Of a stretch of 64,000 bases of DNA, positions 8,472 through 17,186 are shown piece by piece (within the stretch, counting starts at the first letter, position 1; each line of letters begins with the position of its first letter). The translations under genes and the position numbers were made by a program. The stretch spans positions 1 to 64,000 of the forward strand of contig NZ_JACEHE010000034.1 in NCBI RefSeq assembly GCF_013778455.1, in the 5' to 3' direction. Origin of the DNA: Streptomyces himalayensis subsp. himalayensis. Lineage in GTDB: Bacteria > Actinomycetota > Actinomycetes > Streptomycetales > Streptomycetaceae. A model generated the notes under the pieces. The model was not told the DNA's origin. It did no database searches and worked only from the letters and a program-made list of their open reading frames with translations.

Positions 8472-11400
8472 TCAGCGGAACCGGACCCGCACCGTGTCCC
8501 GTGCCGTCTCGGTGCCGCGTTCCACGAGCCGTACCACGATCGTGCGGTGGCCGTTGCCGTACGAGGACGTGGCCAGCGGGAACGACCAGGCGCCCAGGCC
8601 GGCGGCGCGACGCCAGGTCTCCGCGGCCACGGGAGCGTTGCGGCTGACGACCTGCCATTCGACGTGGGCGTCCGGCGTGACGCGGAAGGTCGTCTTGGCG
8701 ACGACCGAGGGCGTCCCGTCCCGGACCGCGCGTGCGTACAGCACGTGCTCGCCCACGTCGAGCCGGCCCGCCTCGGCCCGCCAGGTGCCGGTGGCCTCGT
8801 CGAGCCTCGCGGACACGGGTGAGGCGAAGGTCTCGTCGTCCACCGACAGCTGCACGCGCCGGGTCTCCGGCCGGCCGCCGACGCCTTCCGGGTCGGTGCC
8901 GAGGTCGGGGAAGGCGTACCGGCCGCCCGCGATGACGGTCTCGCCCTCGGCGACCTGGGCGCCGTCCGACGGAGCAGCGATCGTGACGCCGAACTCAAGG
9001 CCGCTCGGGGGCAGCGGCGCCGGGTCGATCGACAGTTGCGTGGCGTGGCCGTCCTCGTAGCCCACGACGGCCAACGCGGTGGTGTCGGAGAGCAGTTGTA
9101 CGGTCAGCTGCTCTCCGATGAAGGCGTGCCGGGCGGTGTCGAACTCGATGGTGAACCTGGTCCAGGCGCCCGTGACCGGCTGTGCCGCGGCCTTGCCGCG
9201 ACCGATCTCCCGGTCGGTGGCGAGGAGGACGACGGTGGGGCCCACCAGCGCCGCCGGGGCGCGGGTACGCACGTACAGTTCGGCCCGTACCTGCGATCCC
9301 GCGGCGAGTGGCGCGTCCAGGGTGTCGGTCGCGGGGTGCGCGGCGGTGGGCAGATACGGCGCCGCGGACGACAGGGTGTCGCCGACGGCGCAGCCGTCCG
9401 CGTCGTCGTCGCGGTCGATGCGGTCCATCATCCGTTCACCCGCACAGTCCGGGCCCTGGTGCAGGTAGTAGCGATACGCCTGTGCGGAGTGCGGGCCTTG
9501 GTCCTGCCCGCCCTGTTCCTTCTGTGCGCCGTTCTGCGCATCCAGCGTTCTGCGCAGCACGGCGAGCGAGCCGTCGAGCGTCGCCACGTCGTCCAGACCG
9601 GCCGACAGCCCCGTGGGCAGCGATGCCCGGTCCTCCGTGCCGTCGCCGTCCCGGTCGTAGCCGCCCCAGATCGTGTCCCTGATGGCACGGTCGGTGGCGA
9701 AGAAGTCGTCCTCGACGGGCCGTTCGGGCAGCAGCGCCCGGCCGAGCAGCACGTCCACGGCCCGTCGTGCCGTTTCCGGTGTCGCGGCTCCGTAGCCCTC
9801 GAAGAGGACATTGCCGGCCGAGTACGGCGAGGCGAGCGGCCAACTGGCGGAGGGCAGGTCGTCCTCGCCGAGCGGGAAGGCGTTCTTCAGGACCGCCTCA
9901 CGCAGTTCGCCCCGCGTGAGCCTGCCGTCGTCCAGGTACACGCTCTCGGGCAGCGCCGTGCCCTCTGCGACCGCCTGGCCGGTCTTCTGACCTGCTCTCG
10001 GGTCACCGATCGTGTCGCGGACCCGTTGCAGCGTCGTGCCGAAGACACCCGCCGTGTACGGGGTGGCGGCGGAGGTGCCGCTGAACTGGTCCTGGCACAG
10101 TACGCCGGTGTGGCAGGCGGACGGCAGACTGCCGATGCCCCACGACGACAGATGCACGGGGATTCCGTCGCCGACGACGGCGCGCTGGTCGTCGCGGCGC
10201 AGCGCTCCGACGGTGATGTTCCAGTCGGGTCCCGTCTGGTCGGAGTGCCAGGTGCTGACCGGTACGTCGAAGGCGTTGCCGACGCCGTTGCCGGCGGCGA
10301 ACAGCACGGTCTGGCCGCGTTCGGCGGCGTCCTTGGTCACCTCCTCGCCGCTGAGCACAGGGCCCACCGGGGCGCCGCCGATGTAGCCGAAGGAGTGCGA
10401 CGTGATGTCGACCCAGGGGTACTTGGTGGCGACCGTCTCGTCGAGTCCTTCGACCATGACGAGCAGGCAACTCGGGCAGTAGCCGTAGCGGTTACCGGCC
10501 GCGACGGAGGCGGAGCCGGTGCCGTGCCCGTTGTCGTCGAGGACCGGATGATCACCGTCCATGCTCGACGAGTACGCGCCGATGATCTTTGTGCCGGGGA
10601 TCCAGTGCAGCGTGCCGCCGGGCACCCGCCCGCTCGTCCACAACTCCTTGTCCTCCACCGGCAGATAGCCCTTGCCGAGGGTCACCGGGAGGGCAGGCGC
10701 GAAGGCGGGATAACCGGGGATGTACTCCGACGGGTGGCGGGTGAAGTTCTTCGTCAGCGCCAGGACGTCCGGATCCGGATAGGTGCGGGCCGAGAACTCC
10801 AGGTGGTACGGGTTGATGCCGGTGTCGGCGATGCCGATGACCGTGACCGGCGGCCCGGCAGCGAGCCGGTCCGCGCTGCCCACCAGCACGGAGGTGGTCT
10901 CGCGGCGTTCCAGACCGGTCGCGTCGGTCGCCTTGAGCGTGACCATGTGCCTGCCCTCGGGCAGCTCGGGTGTGACCGTCGCGCCCGTACCGTCGTCGAA
11001 CCGCCCATCCGTGTCGAGGTCCCAGGCCGCTTCGACGGGCCCGGTGCCTCCGGAGACCGTGCCGCTGAGCCGCTGCTCGGCGCCGGTCTCGAACTCGTAC
11101 GGTCCTCCTGCGTCCACCACCGGCCGCGGGTCGGCGGGGCGCTGGGTGGCGACGACCCGGGCCGTCACCTCGTCGGTCAGTGTGGCCCACTTGACGGCGA
11201 CGACCTTCCAGGTGCCCGCGCGCGGGGAGGAGACCGAGGTCCGTTCCGGGTGGTCGGCCGACTCGGACAGCGCCACGATCTCGCCCGATGGATCGGCGAC
11301 CCGCAGGTCGTAGTCCTGGGCAGTCGTCGTCCACGACAACGTGACATCGAGGGACGCGACGCCGGACGGGACGTCGAAGGGGAACTCGACGGCCTGGCCC

Positions 11401-11945
11401 GTAGGGAAGACGCCCGGCGTCGGGTCCGCCTTGGTCTCGTTGAGCAGTTCGGCCGTGGTCTCGCGAACCACGACGACCTTGACGGTGTCGCTCACCGTGC
11501 CGCCCGCGGCGTCGGTGACGGTGAGCCGCACCTCGTACGTGCCTGCGTCGAGCCCGGTGGTGTCGAACGAGGTGCTCGCCGAGTCCGCGCCGCTGATGGT
11601 GCCGCGCTCTGCGGTCCAGGCCCAGCTGTACGGCGCGGTGCCGCCGTAGGCGCTGCCGAGCAGCACGGCCTTCTGGCCCACGGCGACGAAGGAGCTGTCG
11701 CCCGCGTCGGCGTGCAGCGGGGCGGGGGCGGGCGCTGCGCCCCGGGATCCTGTGCGTGCTGTGCCTGTCACGTCGACCGAGCCGCTGACCGGCTGCGGCA
11801 CCGTGCCGTCGACCACCTCCTGGCCGCCGACCGTGGTGACGCGGACATCGGATCCGTCCGCCGCGGCGGCCGCGGCAGGAAGCAGTGACGCGGCCAGAAC
11901 CAGCGAGGCGGTGGCGGCGAGGCGTCTGAACCATGCGCGTGCCAT
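8472..11945 (-). CDS. Secreted multidomain S8 (subtilisin-family) serine protease
   Basis: A 1157-residue exported protease. The signal peptide (RRLAATASLVLAASLLPAAA) ends near residue 30. A PKD-like repeat (PYSWAWTAERGTISG, YEVRLTVTDAAGG), a pre-peptidase-C-like beta domain (LDVTLSWTTTAQDYDLRVAD) and a second PKD-like domain (AGGPYEFETGAEQRL) follow. The catalytic domain has Asp374 in IGIADTGIN, His474 in DDNGHGTGSA and Ser625 in FSGTSAATP. The C-terminus adds beta-rich domains. The ATG at 11943-11945 shares its A with the upstream TGA (TGATG), so translation is coupled to the M14 carboxypeptidase. Together they probably digest extracellular protein. The triad is complete, so it should be active. 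Confidence 0.9.
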   Translation of the reverse strand: MARAWFRRLAATASLVLAASLLPAAAAAADGSDVRVTTVGGQEVVDGTVPQPVSGSVDVTGTARTGSRGAAPAPAPLHADAGDSSFVAVGQKAVLLGSAYGGTAPYSWAWTAERGTISGADSASTSFDTTGLDAGTYEVRLTVTDAAGGTVSDTVKVVVVRETTAELLNETKADPTPGVFPTGQAVEFPFDVPSGVASLDVTLSWTTTAQDYDLRVADPSGEIVALSESADHPERTSVSSPRAGTWKVVAVKWATLTDEVTARVVATQRPADPRPVVDAGGPYEFETGAEQRLSGTVSGGTGPVEAAWDLDTDGRFDDGTGATVTPELPEGRHMVTLKATDATGLERRETTSVLVGSADRLAAGPPVTVIGIADTGINPYHLEFSARTYPDPDVLALTKNFTRHPSEYIPGYPAFAPALPVTLGKGYLPVEDKELWTSGRVPGGTLHWIPGTKIIGAYSSSMDGDHPVLDDNGHGTGSASVAAGNRYGYCPSCLLVMVEGLDETVATKYPWVDITSHSFGYIGGAPVGPVLSGEEVTKDAAERGQTVLFAAGNGVGNAFDVPVSTWHSDQTGPDWNITVGALRRDDQRAVVGDGIPVHLSSWGIGSLPSACHTGVLCQDQFSGTSAATPYTAGVFGTTLQRVRDTIGDPRAGQKTGQAVAEGTALPESVYLDDGRLTRGELREAVLKNAFPLGEDDLPSASWPLASPYSAGNVLFEGYGAATPETARRAVDVLLGRALLPERPVEDDFFATDRAIRDTIWGGYDRDGDGTEDRASLPTGLSAGLDDVATLDGSLAVLRRTLDAQNGAQKEQGGQDQGPHSAQAYRYYLHQGPDCAGERMMDRIDRDDDADGCAVGDTLSSAAPYLPTAAHPATDTLDAPLAAGSQVRAELYVRTRAPAALVGPTVVLLATDREIGRGKAAAQPVTGAWTRFTIEFDTARHAFIGEQLTVQLLSDTTALAVVGYEDGHATQLSIDPAPLPPSGLEFGVTIAAPSDGAQVAEGETVIAGGRYAFPDLGTDPEGVGGRPETRRVQLSVDDETFASPVSARLDEATGTWRAEAGRLDVGEHVLYARAVRDGTPSVVAKTTFRVTPDAHVEWQVVSRNAPVAAETWRRAAGLGAWSFPLATSSYGNGHRTIVVRLVERGTETARDTVRVRFR

Positions 11946-14050
11946 CAGCTCGTGCCCCACTTCTGCGCGCAGGTCTTCAGGTCTGCCTTGACCCGCTGTC
12001 CGCGGTCCACGACGACCGGTACCTGCTCGAGCACCTTTCCGTCCTTCTCGCAAGACAGCGTCCAGTTCTCGATGACGCCGCCCACCTCGTCCGCTGTCGC
12101 GTCGTAGAGCGATGCCGTGAGGGTCCAGGAAGGCGCCACGGAGGCCCAGTTCTCCACCCGCAGCACGTACGTGCCCTGCTCCGGGTCGTCGAGGAGGACC
12201 CGCTCCTTCTCCCCGACGGAGCCCGTGGAACTGCCGACCTGGCTGAGGCTGCCGTCCGCGTTCTTGCGGAGCACGTAGAGGTCGAGGTCGTCCGGGGTGG
12301 CCCAGTCCAGTTTCACCTCGAGGACGTCGGCTGCCCGGTCGACGGTGAACTCCTGATCCGTGGGCTGCGTCGGAGCGGTCGTGCCCGTGTACGTCTGCCG
12401 CTTCAGGGGCTCGGAGGAGATGACCTCGATCTGGCGGGCCTTGACGACCGGCCGGGTGGAGGGGTTCACGTGCCAGGTGTAGCTGCCGCTCTCGCCGACG
12501 GTCATGGTGGTGTCGAGGGTGTCCTTGATCGTGCCCGACCAGGTGGGCGTGGCGAAGGTCTTCTTCAGTCGCAGCGTGGCCCCTTCGGGGGCCTTGCCGC
12601 TGATCACGGAGTGGGACTCGGGATCGACTGCGCTTTCCAACGCGAGCAGGAACGCCTCCCGGTTGCCTTTCCCGGCGTACTGGCCGGCGCCGAGGTACTC
12701 GTCGACGACCTCCGGGAACGGCGGGTGGAACTCGTCGGGCCCGATCTCGAAGGTGTAGCCGTAGCCGCCCGTCGCGTTGTACGACCAGTCCTCAGTGGTG
12801 CCGGTGGTGTCGTACAGCTCCCAACTGTGCTGGCTCGTATAGCCGTTCTGCTCAGCCATGCGATCGCCGAGCTCCTTCAGCGCGGCCTCGTCCGGCGGGT
12901 TGCCGACGGGCAGTCCGTCGGGGCCGACCGTGTCGGGCGCGACGCCGTTCGGGCGCAGCACCAGGTTGGAGAAGGTGTGGTTGCTGATCAGGCCGGTGAC
13001 CTGGCGGGTGCTGATCAGCTCGCGGATGTTCTGCGTCTCGGGCTCGGAGAACGGTGCGGGGCCGCGGTAGGTGGCGTCGGCGGGCTCCGCGGCTGCGCCC
13101 GGACCGCCCCAGAAGCCGCCGTAGTTGCGGTTGAGGTCGATGCCGGCGCCGAAGCCGCCTGGGCTGCTCGCGAGGGCGCATTCGTTGGCCAGCGGAGTGA
13201 GGCCGTCGACGATCCGGCAGTTCTTGCGCTTGTACGCGTTGCCGGGCGTGGCCAGGATCGAGCCGGTGCCACCGCCGTCGATTGCGCGCAGGTCGATCAA
13301 CTGGCCGTCGTTCACGGACTTCTCGAAGCCGTCGACGTTGACCACGGGCACGATCAGGACGCGGGCCTTCTTCAGCAGGGTGGTGATGCGCTCTTCTGTG
13401 CCGTAGTTCTCGACCAGGTCGTAGGCGAACTCGATGGCGTGCTCGCCGGAGGGCCATTCGCGGGCGTGGTGCAGGCCCATCATGAGGAAGACGGGACGGC
13501 CGTCCTCGGCGGCCGTCACGTCGTGCGCTATCTCCACCCCGTACACCGGCTTGCCCTCGAGGCTCCTGTGGTTGAGGGCGAACTTCTTCACCAGACCCGG
13601 GCGCAGCGACGCCAGTCGGTCGAGGTCGTCGTTGTAGTCCGAGAGCCGGCGGTAGCTGTCGCGTCCTGACGGGAGCGGTGAGGTCGCGGTGGCGGCGGCA
13701 TAGGCGCGGTTCGCCGCGTTGACCTCGGACTCCCGCTCGACGAGGTCGGGTATGCGGACCTCCCAGCTGAGACCCGCTATCTGCAGCGCGAGGGCGTCGG
13801 CCGGGCGGTGCAGGACGACTTCGGTGAAGTCGTGTCCGGCGTGCTCGGTGAGGTCCAGACCGAGGGCTGCGAGCTTTTCCTTGGCGGCGCGGCTGGGGGT
13901 GTCGACCGTCACGAGCTGGGGCCGGAACTCGTCCGCCGCCTTGGCGGACGGCGCCGTGGCGACAGGCAGCAGCAGTCCGCTCGCCGCGGCGGTGACCACG
14001 GCGCAGGCGATGGCCATGCGTCTGCCAGGTCGTCGAAGTGAACTCACCAC
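11945..14050 (-). CDS. Secreted M14-family zinc carboxypeptidase
   Basis: The 701-residue precursor probably starts at a GTG 5 bases after AGGAG (a second GTG follows at 14047; the ATG at 14017 is also possible). The signal peptide (MAIACAVVTAAASGLLLPVA) precedes a pro-region and the M14 domain. Zinc ligands are His195 and Glu198 in HHAREWPSGEH and His358 in ISNHTFSNLV; DLNRNYGGFWGG carries the substrate-binding Asn-Arg; the general base is Glu435 in YTFEIGP. A C-terminal pre-peptidase-like beta domain (LEVKLDWATPDDLDLYVLRK) resembles that of the downstream subtilase. It heads the two-protease operon and should remove C-terminal residues from extracellular peptides. Confidence 0.9.
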   Translation of the reverse strand: MVSSLRRPGRRMAIACAVVTAAASGLLLPVATAPSAKAADEFRPQLVTVDTPSRAAKEKLAALGLDLTEHAGHDFTEVVLHRPADALALQIAGLSWEVRIPDLVERESEVNAANRAYAAATATSPLPSGRDSYRRLSDYNDDLDRLASLRPGLVKKFALNHRSLEGKPVYGVEIAHDVTAAEDGRPVFLMMGLHHAREWPSGEHAIEFAYDLVENYGTEERITTLLKKARVLIVPVVNVDGFEKSVNDGQLIDLRAIDGGGTGSILATPGNAYKRKNCRIVDGLTPLANECALASSPGGFGAGIDLNRNYGGFWGGPGAAAEPADATYRGPAPFSEPETQNIRELISTRQVTGLISNHTFSNLVLRPNGVAPDTVGPDGLPVGNPPDEAALKELGDRMAEQNGYTSQHSWELYDTTGTTEDWSYNATGGYGYTFEIGPDEFHPPFPEVVDEYLGAGQYAGKGNREAFLLALESAVDPESHSVISGKAPEGATLRLKKTFATPTWSGTIKDTLDTTMTVGESGSYTWHVNPSTRPVVKARQIEVISSEPLKRQTYTGTTAPTQPTDQEFTVDRAADVLEVKLDWATPDDLDLYVLRKNADGSLSQVGSSTGSVGEKERVLLDDPEQGTYVLRVENWASVAPSWTLTASLYDATADEVGGVIENWTLSCEKDGKVLEQVPVVVDRGQRVKADLKTCAQKWGTS

Positions 14051-14096
14051 ATGAACTCCTGTCGAAAGGAGCTCCGCCCGGTGAACGGGGTATGCC

Positions 14097-14420
14097 GTGG
14101 CAACCACTTCACCGGGCGTTGCCCGAGTGCCCATGGGGGGAGGCGGTCGAGAAGGTACCCAGGAGAAGTGGCATGTACACGAGGCGCGGCTCGGGGAATG
14201 GCGGACGTACGGTCCGGCGGCATGGACCGGGACAGCCGAGACCCCGGCCTGGGCCGCGGGGAAGGCACTGCTGCTGCCCGGCAGCGGAGCAACCTCGGTG
14301 GTCTGGTTCGCCGACGTCGGGACTTGGCCCGCCCATCGGGGGTACGCCGTCGACCTGATGGGCGAGATCGGCCGCAGCGTGCGGCTGCCGCCTGCGGCCC
14401 ATTACCGGACTATCCGGTAG
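14097..14420 (+). CDS. Hypothetical protein, possibly a gene fragment
   Basis: A 107-codon frame beginning GTG (or ATG at 14133) has Streptomyces-like third-position bias and a tryptophan-rich, non-repetitive sequence (LGEWRTYGPAAWTGTAETPA, SVVWFADVGTWPAHRGYAV, GEIGRSVRLPPAAHYRTIR). There is no good ribosome-binding site and no recognised domain. It may be the end of a larger lost gene. It lies divergently just upstream of the carboxypeptidase and overlaps that gene's likely promoter region, which lowers confidence. Confidence 0.35.
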   Translation: MATTSPGVARVPMGGGGREGTQEKWHVHEARLGEWRTYGPAAWTGTAETPAWAAGKALLLPGSGATSVVWFADVGTWPAHRGYAVDLMGEIGRSVRLPPAAHYRTIR

Positions 14421-14611
14421 AGGGGCGCGCTGCCAGGCCGAAAAGCTCGCAGCTCTCGGCCTTGCTGTCGCTGTACTCGCCATGACAGGGACGCTCGCGT
14501 CGGCTGCGGCGGACGTGTTCAAGCCGTGAGTAAGCGTCGCACTGAGACGGCCGAAACAGCCCCATAAAGGCAAACGCCCGAACAAGCCCTCCACTGCAAC
14601 CCTCACCACCC

Positions 14612-14719
14612 ATGACGGTCAGGGGGAAAGACACCGCCGCAAGCCTGGTGTTGGCGGCCGCCATAGCCAGCGTCCTGGCGTTGTTAGTGCTCGTCGAAAA
14701 TCGCAGTTGCTGCTCTTGA
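14612..14719 (+). CDS. Candidate 35-residue single-pass membrane peptide
   Basis: ATG at 14612 opens a 35-codon frame: MTVRGKDTAASLVLAAAIAS, followed by VLALLVLVENRSCCS and TGA. It has a short polar start, about 20 hydrophobic residues and a Cys-Cys tail. There is no strong ribosome-binding site, and the surrounding 14421-14933 stretch holds otherwise only broken coding-like pieces (for example a signal-peptide-like LAVAVLAMTGTLASAAADVF at about 14460). It may equally be a remnant. Confidence 0.2.
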   Translation: MTVRGKDTAASLVLAAAIASVLALLVLVENRSCCS

Positions 14720-14933
14720 AGGAATGCGCCTCGACCTGGGACTTGCACGCGCCGTGCCCGCCCCCGTCCCCCGGCGGACGCCGCCCGGTCGACCGCGGAG
14801 AACCATGAGGCTTCCCAGACCTCACCACCCCTCGGATGAACGAGGGTGCTGCGGATCACGGACTTCGCGACACGCATGAATTGAGACGAGACGATTCCGC
14901 AATCTACGCCGGGACCCGCGGGCCTCCTACCAC

Positions 14934-15164
14934 GTGACCAGCGACGACCGATGGGCCTACACGGTCGTCGAGGGCACGACCGAGCTCACCCCGGTCGCCA
15001 GGGACGCACACGACGTCACCGTCGAGGAACTCATCCGGCTCTACCGCGACGTCCAAGGTGAACATCCCGACTGGGACGACTACCGCGCGGCCATGGTGCG
15101 CGACCACCGTCTCGTCCTGCGGCTGCACGTGGAGCGCGCCTACGGCCTTCCGCGCGGACGCTGA
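14934..15164 (+). CDS. Small hypothetical protein or C-terminal fragment
   Basis: From a GTG at 14934 the frame reads 76 residues (TSDDRWAYTVVEGTTELTPV, TVEELIRLYRDVQGEHPDWD, RLVLRLHVERAYGLPRGR) with strong G/C third-position bias. Coding character extends a little upstream of the GTG (RASYHVTSDD) without an alternative start, so it may be the tail of a truncated gene. No family was recognised. It converges on the sugar ABC operon. Confidence 0.4.
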   Translation: MTSDDRWAYTVVEGTTELTPVARDAHDVTVEELIRLYRDVQGEHPDWDDYRAAMVRDHRLVLRLHVERAYGLPRGR

Positions 15165-15205
15165 CCGCCGGGCCCTCGGCCGGTGTCACACGGTCAGTAG
15201 CGTAG

Positions 15206-15233
15206 GCCAGGCGTGATCGTGACCACGCCTGGC
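15206..15233 (-). terminator. Terminator of the GH62-linked sugar ABC operon
   Basis: A 10-bp perfect stem (GCCAGGCGTG with its complement) and 8-base loop lie 19 bases after the last stop codon of the reverse-strand ABC operon. The hairpin can also serve the converging small gene. Confidence 0.65.
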
Positions 15234-15251
15234 AAGGCGCCCCAGGCCCCG

Positions 15252-16205
15252 TCACCCCTTGAACGCGCCGTCCATGATCCCGGCCACCAGGCGGCGGCCC
15301 ACGAAGACGAACAGCACGATCAGCGGGATGGTGGCGAGGAAGGAGCCGGACATGGCGAGACCGAGATCGATGTCGCGGTTGTTCTGCAGGGCCTTGATGG
15401 CGATCTGCGCGGTGTAGTGCTCCGGGGACTTCAGCACGACGAAGGGCCAGAAGAAGTCGTTCCAGGCCGTGATGTATCCGAAGAGTCCCAGGACGAAGGC
15501 CGCGGGGCGGACGATGGGGAACGCGATGTGCCAGAAGATCCGCCAGCTGTTCGCCCCGTCGATGCGGGCCGCCTGGATGATCTCGTCGCTGAGGGTCGAC
15601 GCGATGTGCTGCCTCATCCAGAAGATCCCGAAGGCGCTGGCCAGGCCGGGCACGATCAGCGCCTGGAGGGTGTCGACCCAGCCGAGCTCCGAAATGATCA
15701 GGTACTGCGGGATGATCGCGAGCTGCGTCGGCACGGTCATGGTGAGCACGACGATCAGGAACAGCGTGTTGCGGCCCGGGAACTCCATCTTGGCGAAGGC
15801 GAAGCCCGCCAGCGAGCAGAGCACCGCCTGCCCGGCGCCGATCGCGCCGGCGACGAGCAGGCTGTTCAGGACGGACTGCAGGAACGGCACGGTGCTGAAG
15901 ACGAGTCCGGCAAGGTGGAAGAAGTTGTCGCCGGGGACGAGCCGGGGCGGCATCTGTGTCGCCGCCGCCGTGTCCGTGGTGGCGACCACGAACATCCAGT
16001 ACAGCGGGAAGACGCAGACGAGCACCGCCAGGATGAGGAAGGCGTAGGTCCACCAGCGGACCCGTTCGACGGGACGGCGGCGCCGCGGCTGCCGTGCGGA
16101 CCATGTCGGTCGCGACCGCCACATCGGTTGCGTCGGCGGCGTCGGCAGCGTCGACGGTGTCGTCTGCCGCGGGGATGGAGGCATCGCTTCGATCGGCTCG
16201 GTCAT
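15252..16205 (-). CDS. Carbohydrate ABC transporter permease, MalG type
   Basis: Inner-membrane subunit of a CUT1-type sugar importer. After a proline-rich cytoplasmic leader there are six helices, the first being WWTYAFLILAVLVCVFPLYW. The ATPase-docking EAA loop is DEIIQAARIDGANSWRIFWH with the conserved Gly, and the C-terminal VAGIMDGAFKG is typical of MalG/LacG proteins. The start is the second of two overlapping ATGs (16205, 5 bases after GGAG; 16208 also possible), sharing a base with the upstream permease stop. No ATP-binding gene is present; streptomycete CUT1 systems usually borrow a shared MsiK ATPase encoded elsewhere. Confidence 0.9.
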   Translation of the reverse strand: MTEPIEAMPPSPRQTTPSTLPTPPTQPMWRSRPTWSARQPRRRRPVERVRWWTYAFLILAVLVCVFPLYWMFVVATTDTAAATQMPPRLVPGDNFFHLAGLVFSTVPFLQSVLNSLLVAGAIGAGQAVLCSLAGFAFAKMEFPGRNTLFLIVVLTMTVPTQLAIIPQYLIISELGWVDTLQALIVPGLASAFGIFWMRQHIASTLSDEIIQAARIDGANSWRIFWHIAFPIVRPAAFVLGLFGYITAWNDFFWPFVVLKSPEHYTAQIAIKALQNNRDIDLGLAMSGSFLATIPLIVLFVFVGRRLVAGIMDGAFKG

Positions 16206-17158
16206 CATCGCTCCGGGCGGATGCGGGTGGACAGAAGGTAGTTGATGCCTGCGATGACGAGGACCAGTACGAGCAGGGCCACTCCGATGGCCGCCGCGTA
16301 GCCGAACTGGTACTGGCCGAAGCCCTGTTCGTAGAGAAAGAGGGTGAGGGTCTGGCACTGCCGGGTCGCCCCGCAGGTCTGGGCGTTGATCGGGTTGAGG
16401 AGCAGCGGCTCGGTGAAGATCTGCAGTCCGCCGATCGTGGAGGTGACCACCGTGAACACGATCACCGGCCGCAGCGAGGGGATGGTGATGTGGCGGAACT
16501 GCTTCCAGCCGCCGGCGCCGTCCACCGAGGCCGACTCGTATATCTCACGCGGTATGGCCTGCAGCGACGCCAGGTAAAGCAGGGCGGTGTAGCCGAACCA
16601 GCGCCAGGTGACCATCGCGGCGATCAGCACCCTGCTGCCCCACGTCGACTGGATGAAGTCGATCGGCTCCACTCCCCCGAGCCCGAGCAGCCAGTTGAGC
16701 AGCCCGTAGTCCCGGTCGTACAGCTGCGCGAAGACGATCGCGGTAGCGGCCACCGAGGTGATGTACGGGACCAGCATCGACATCCGGAAGAGGAGGGCGA
16801 AGCGCAGGCGTGCGTGGTTGAGCAGATGGGCGAGGAAGAGCGCCGCGATGAGCTGGGGGACGGTCGACAGCAGCCAGATGCTGATCGTGTTGCGGGTGGC
16901 GTTCCAGAAGCGTGGGTCGTCGAAGAGCCGGGTGAAGTTGTCGAAGCCGATGAACGTGTGGTCGCCGATGGGATTCCACTCGAACAGCGCGACGTAGAGG
17001 GTGAACAGCAGGGGGATGAGGCTGAACACCGCGAAGATCAGGAAGAACGGAGCGATGTAGGCGTACGGGGCTATCCGCTCGCCGATGCCCCGGCGTATGC
17101 GCGTCAGGGGCGGGGCGGGGGGAAGTCCCGCCCGCTGCGGGCTGAGGGTTGTCGTCAC
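16205..17158 (-). CDS. Carbohydrate ABC transporter permease, MalF type
   Basis: The 317-residue partner permease starts at GTG 17158. It has six membrane helices, beginning APYAYIAPFFLIFAVFSLIP, and the motif WNPIGDHTFIGFDNFTRLFD typical of LacF/MalF-like subunits before helix 2. The EAA loop is REIYESASVDGAGGWKQFRH. It is overlapped by the downstream MalG-type gene and follows the solute-binding protein gene by 28 bases, so the three form one operon. Confidence 0.9.
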   Translation of the reverse strand: MTTTLSPQRAGLPPAPPLTRIRRGIGERIAPYAYIAPFFLIFAVFSLIPLLFTLYVALFEWNPIGDHTFIGFDNFTRLFDDPRFWNATRNTISIWLLSTVPQLIAALFLAHLLNHARLRFALLFRMSMLVPYITSVAATAIVFAQLYDRDYGLLNWLLGLGGVEPIDFIQSTWGSRVLIAAMVTWRWFGYTALLYLASLQAIPREIYESASVDGAGGWKQFRHITIPSLRPVIVFTVVTSTIGGLQIFTEPLLLNPINAQTCGATRQCQTLTLFLYEQGFGQYQFGYAAAIGVALLVLVLVIAGINYLLSTRIRPER

Positions 17159-17186
17159 AGGTCGTCGCTTCCTCGCCGGGACTCCA

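Noticed and set aside
8472..12053. Long forward-strand open frame (about 9036-11888) opposite the subtilase gene
   Set aside because: It is the antisense shadow of a GC-rich gene; the reverse frame has signal peptide and complete Asp/His/Ser motifs, while the forward frame has only Arg/Gly/Val-rich sequence with no domain.
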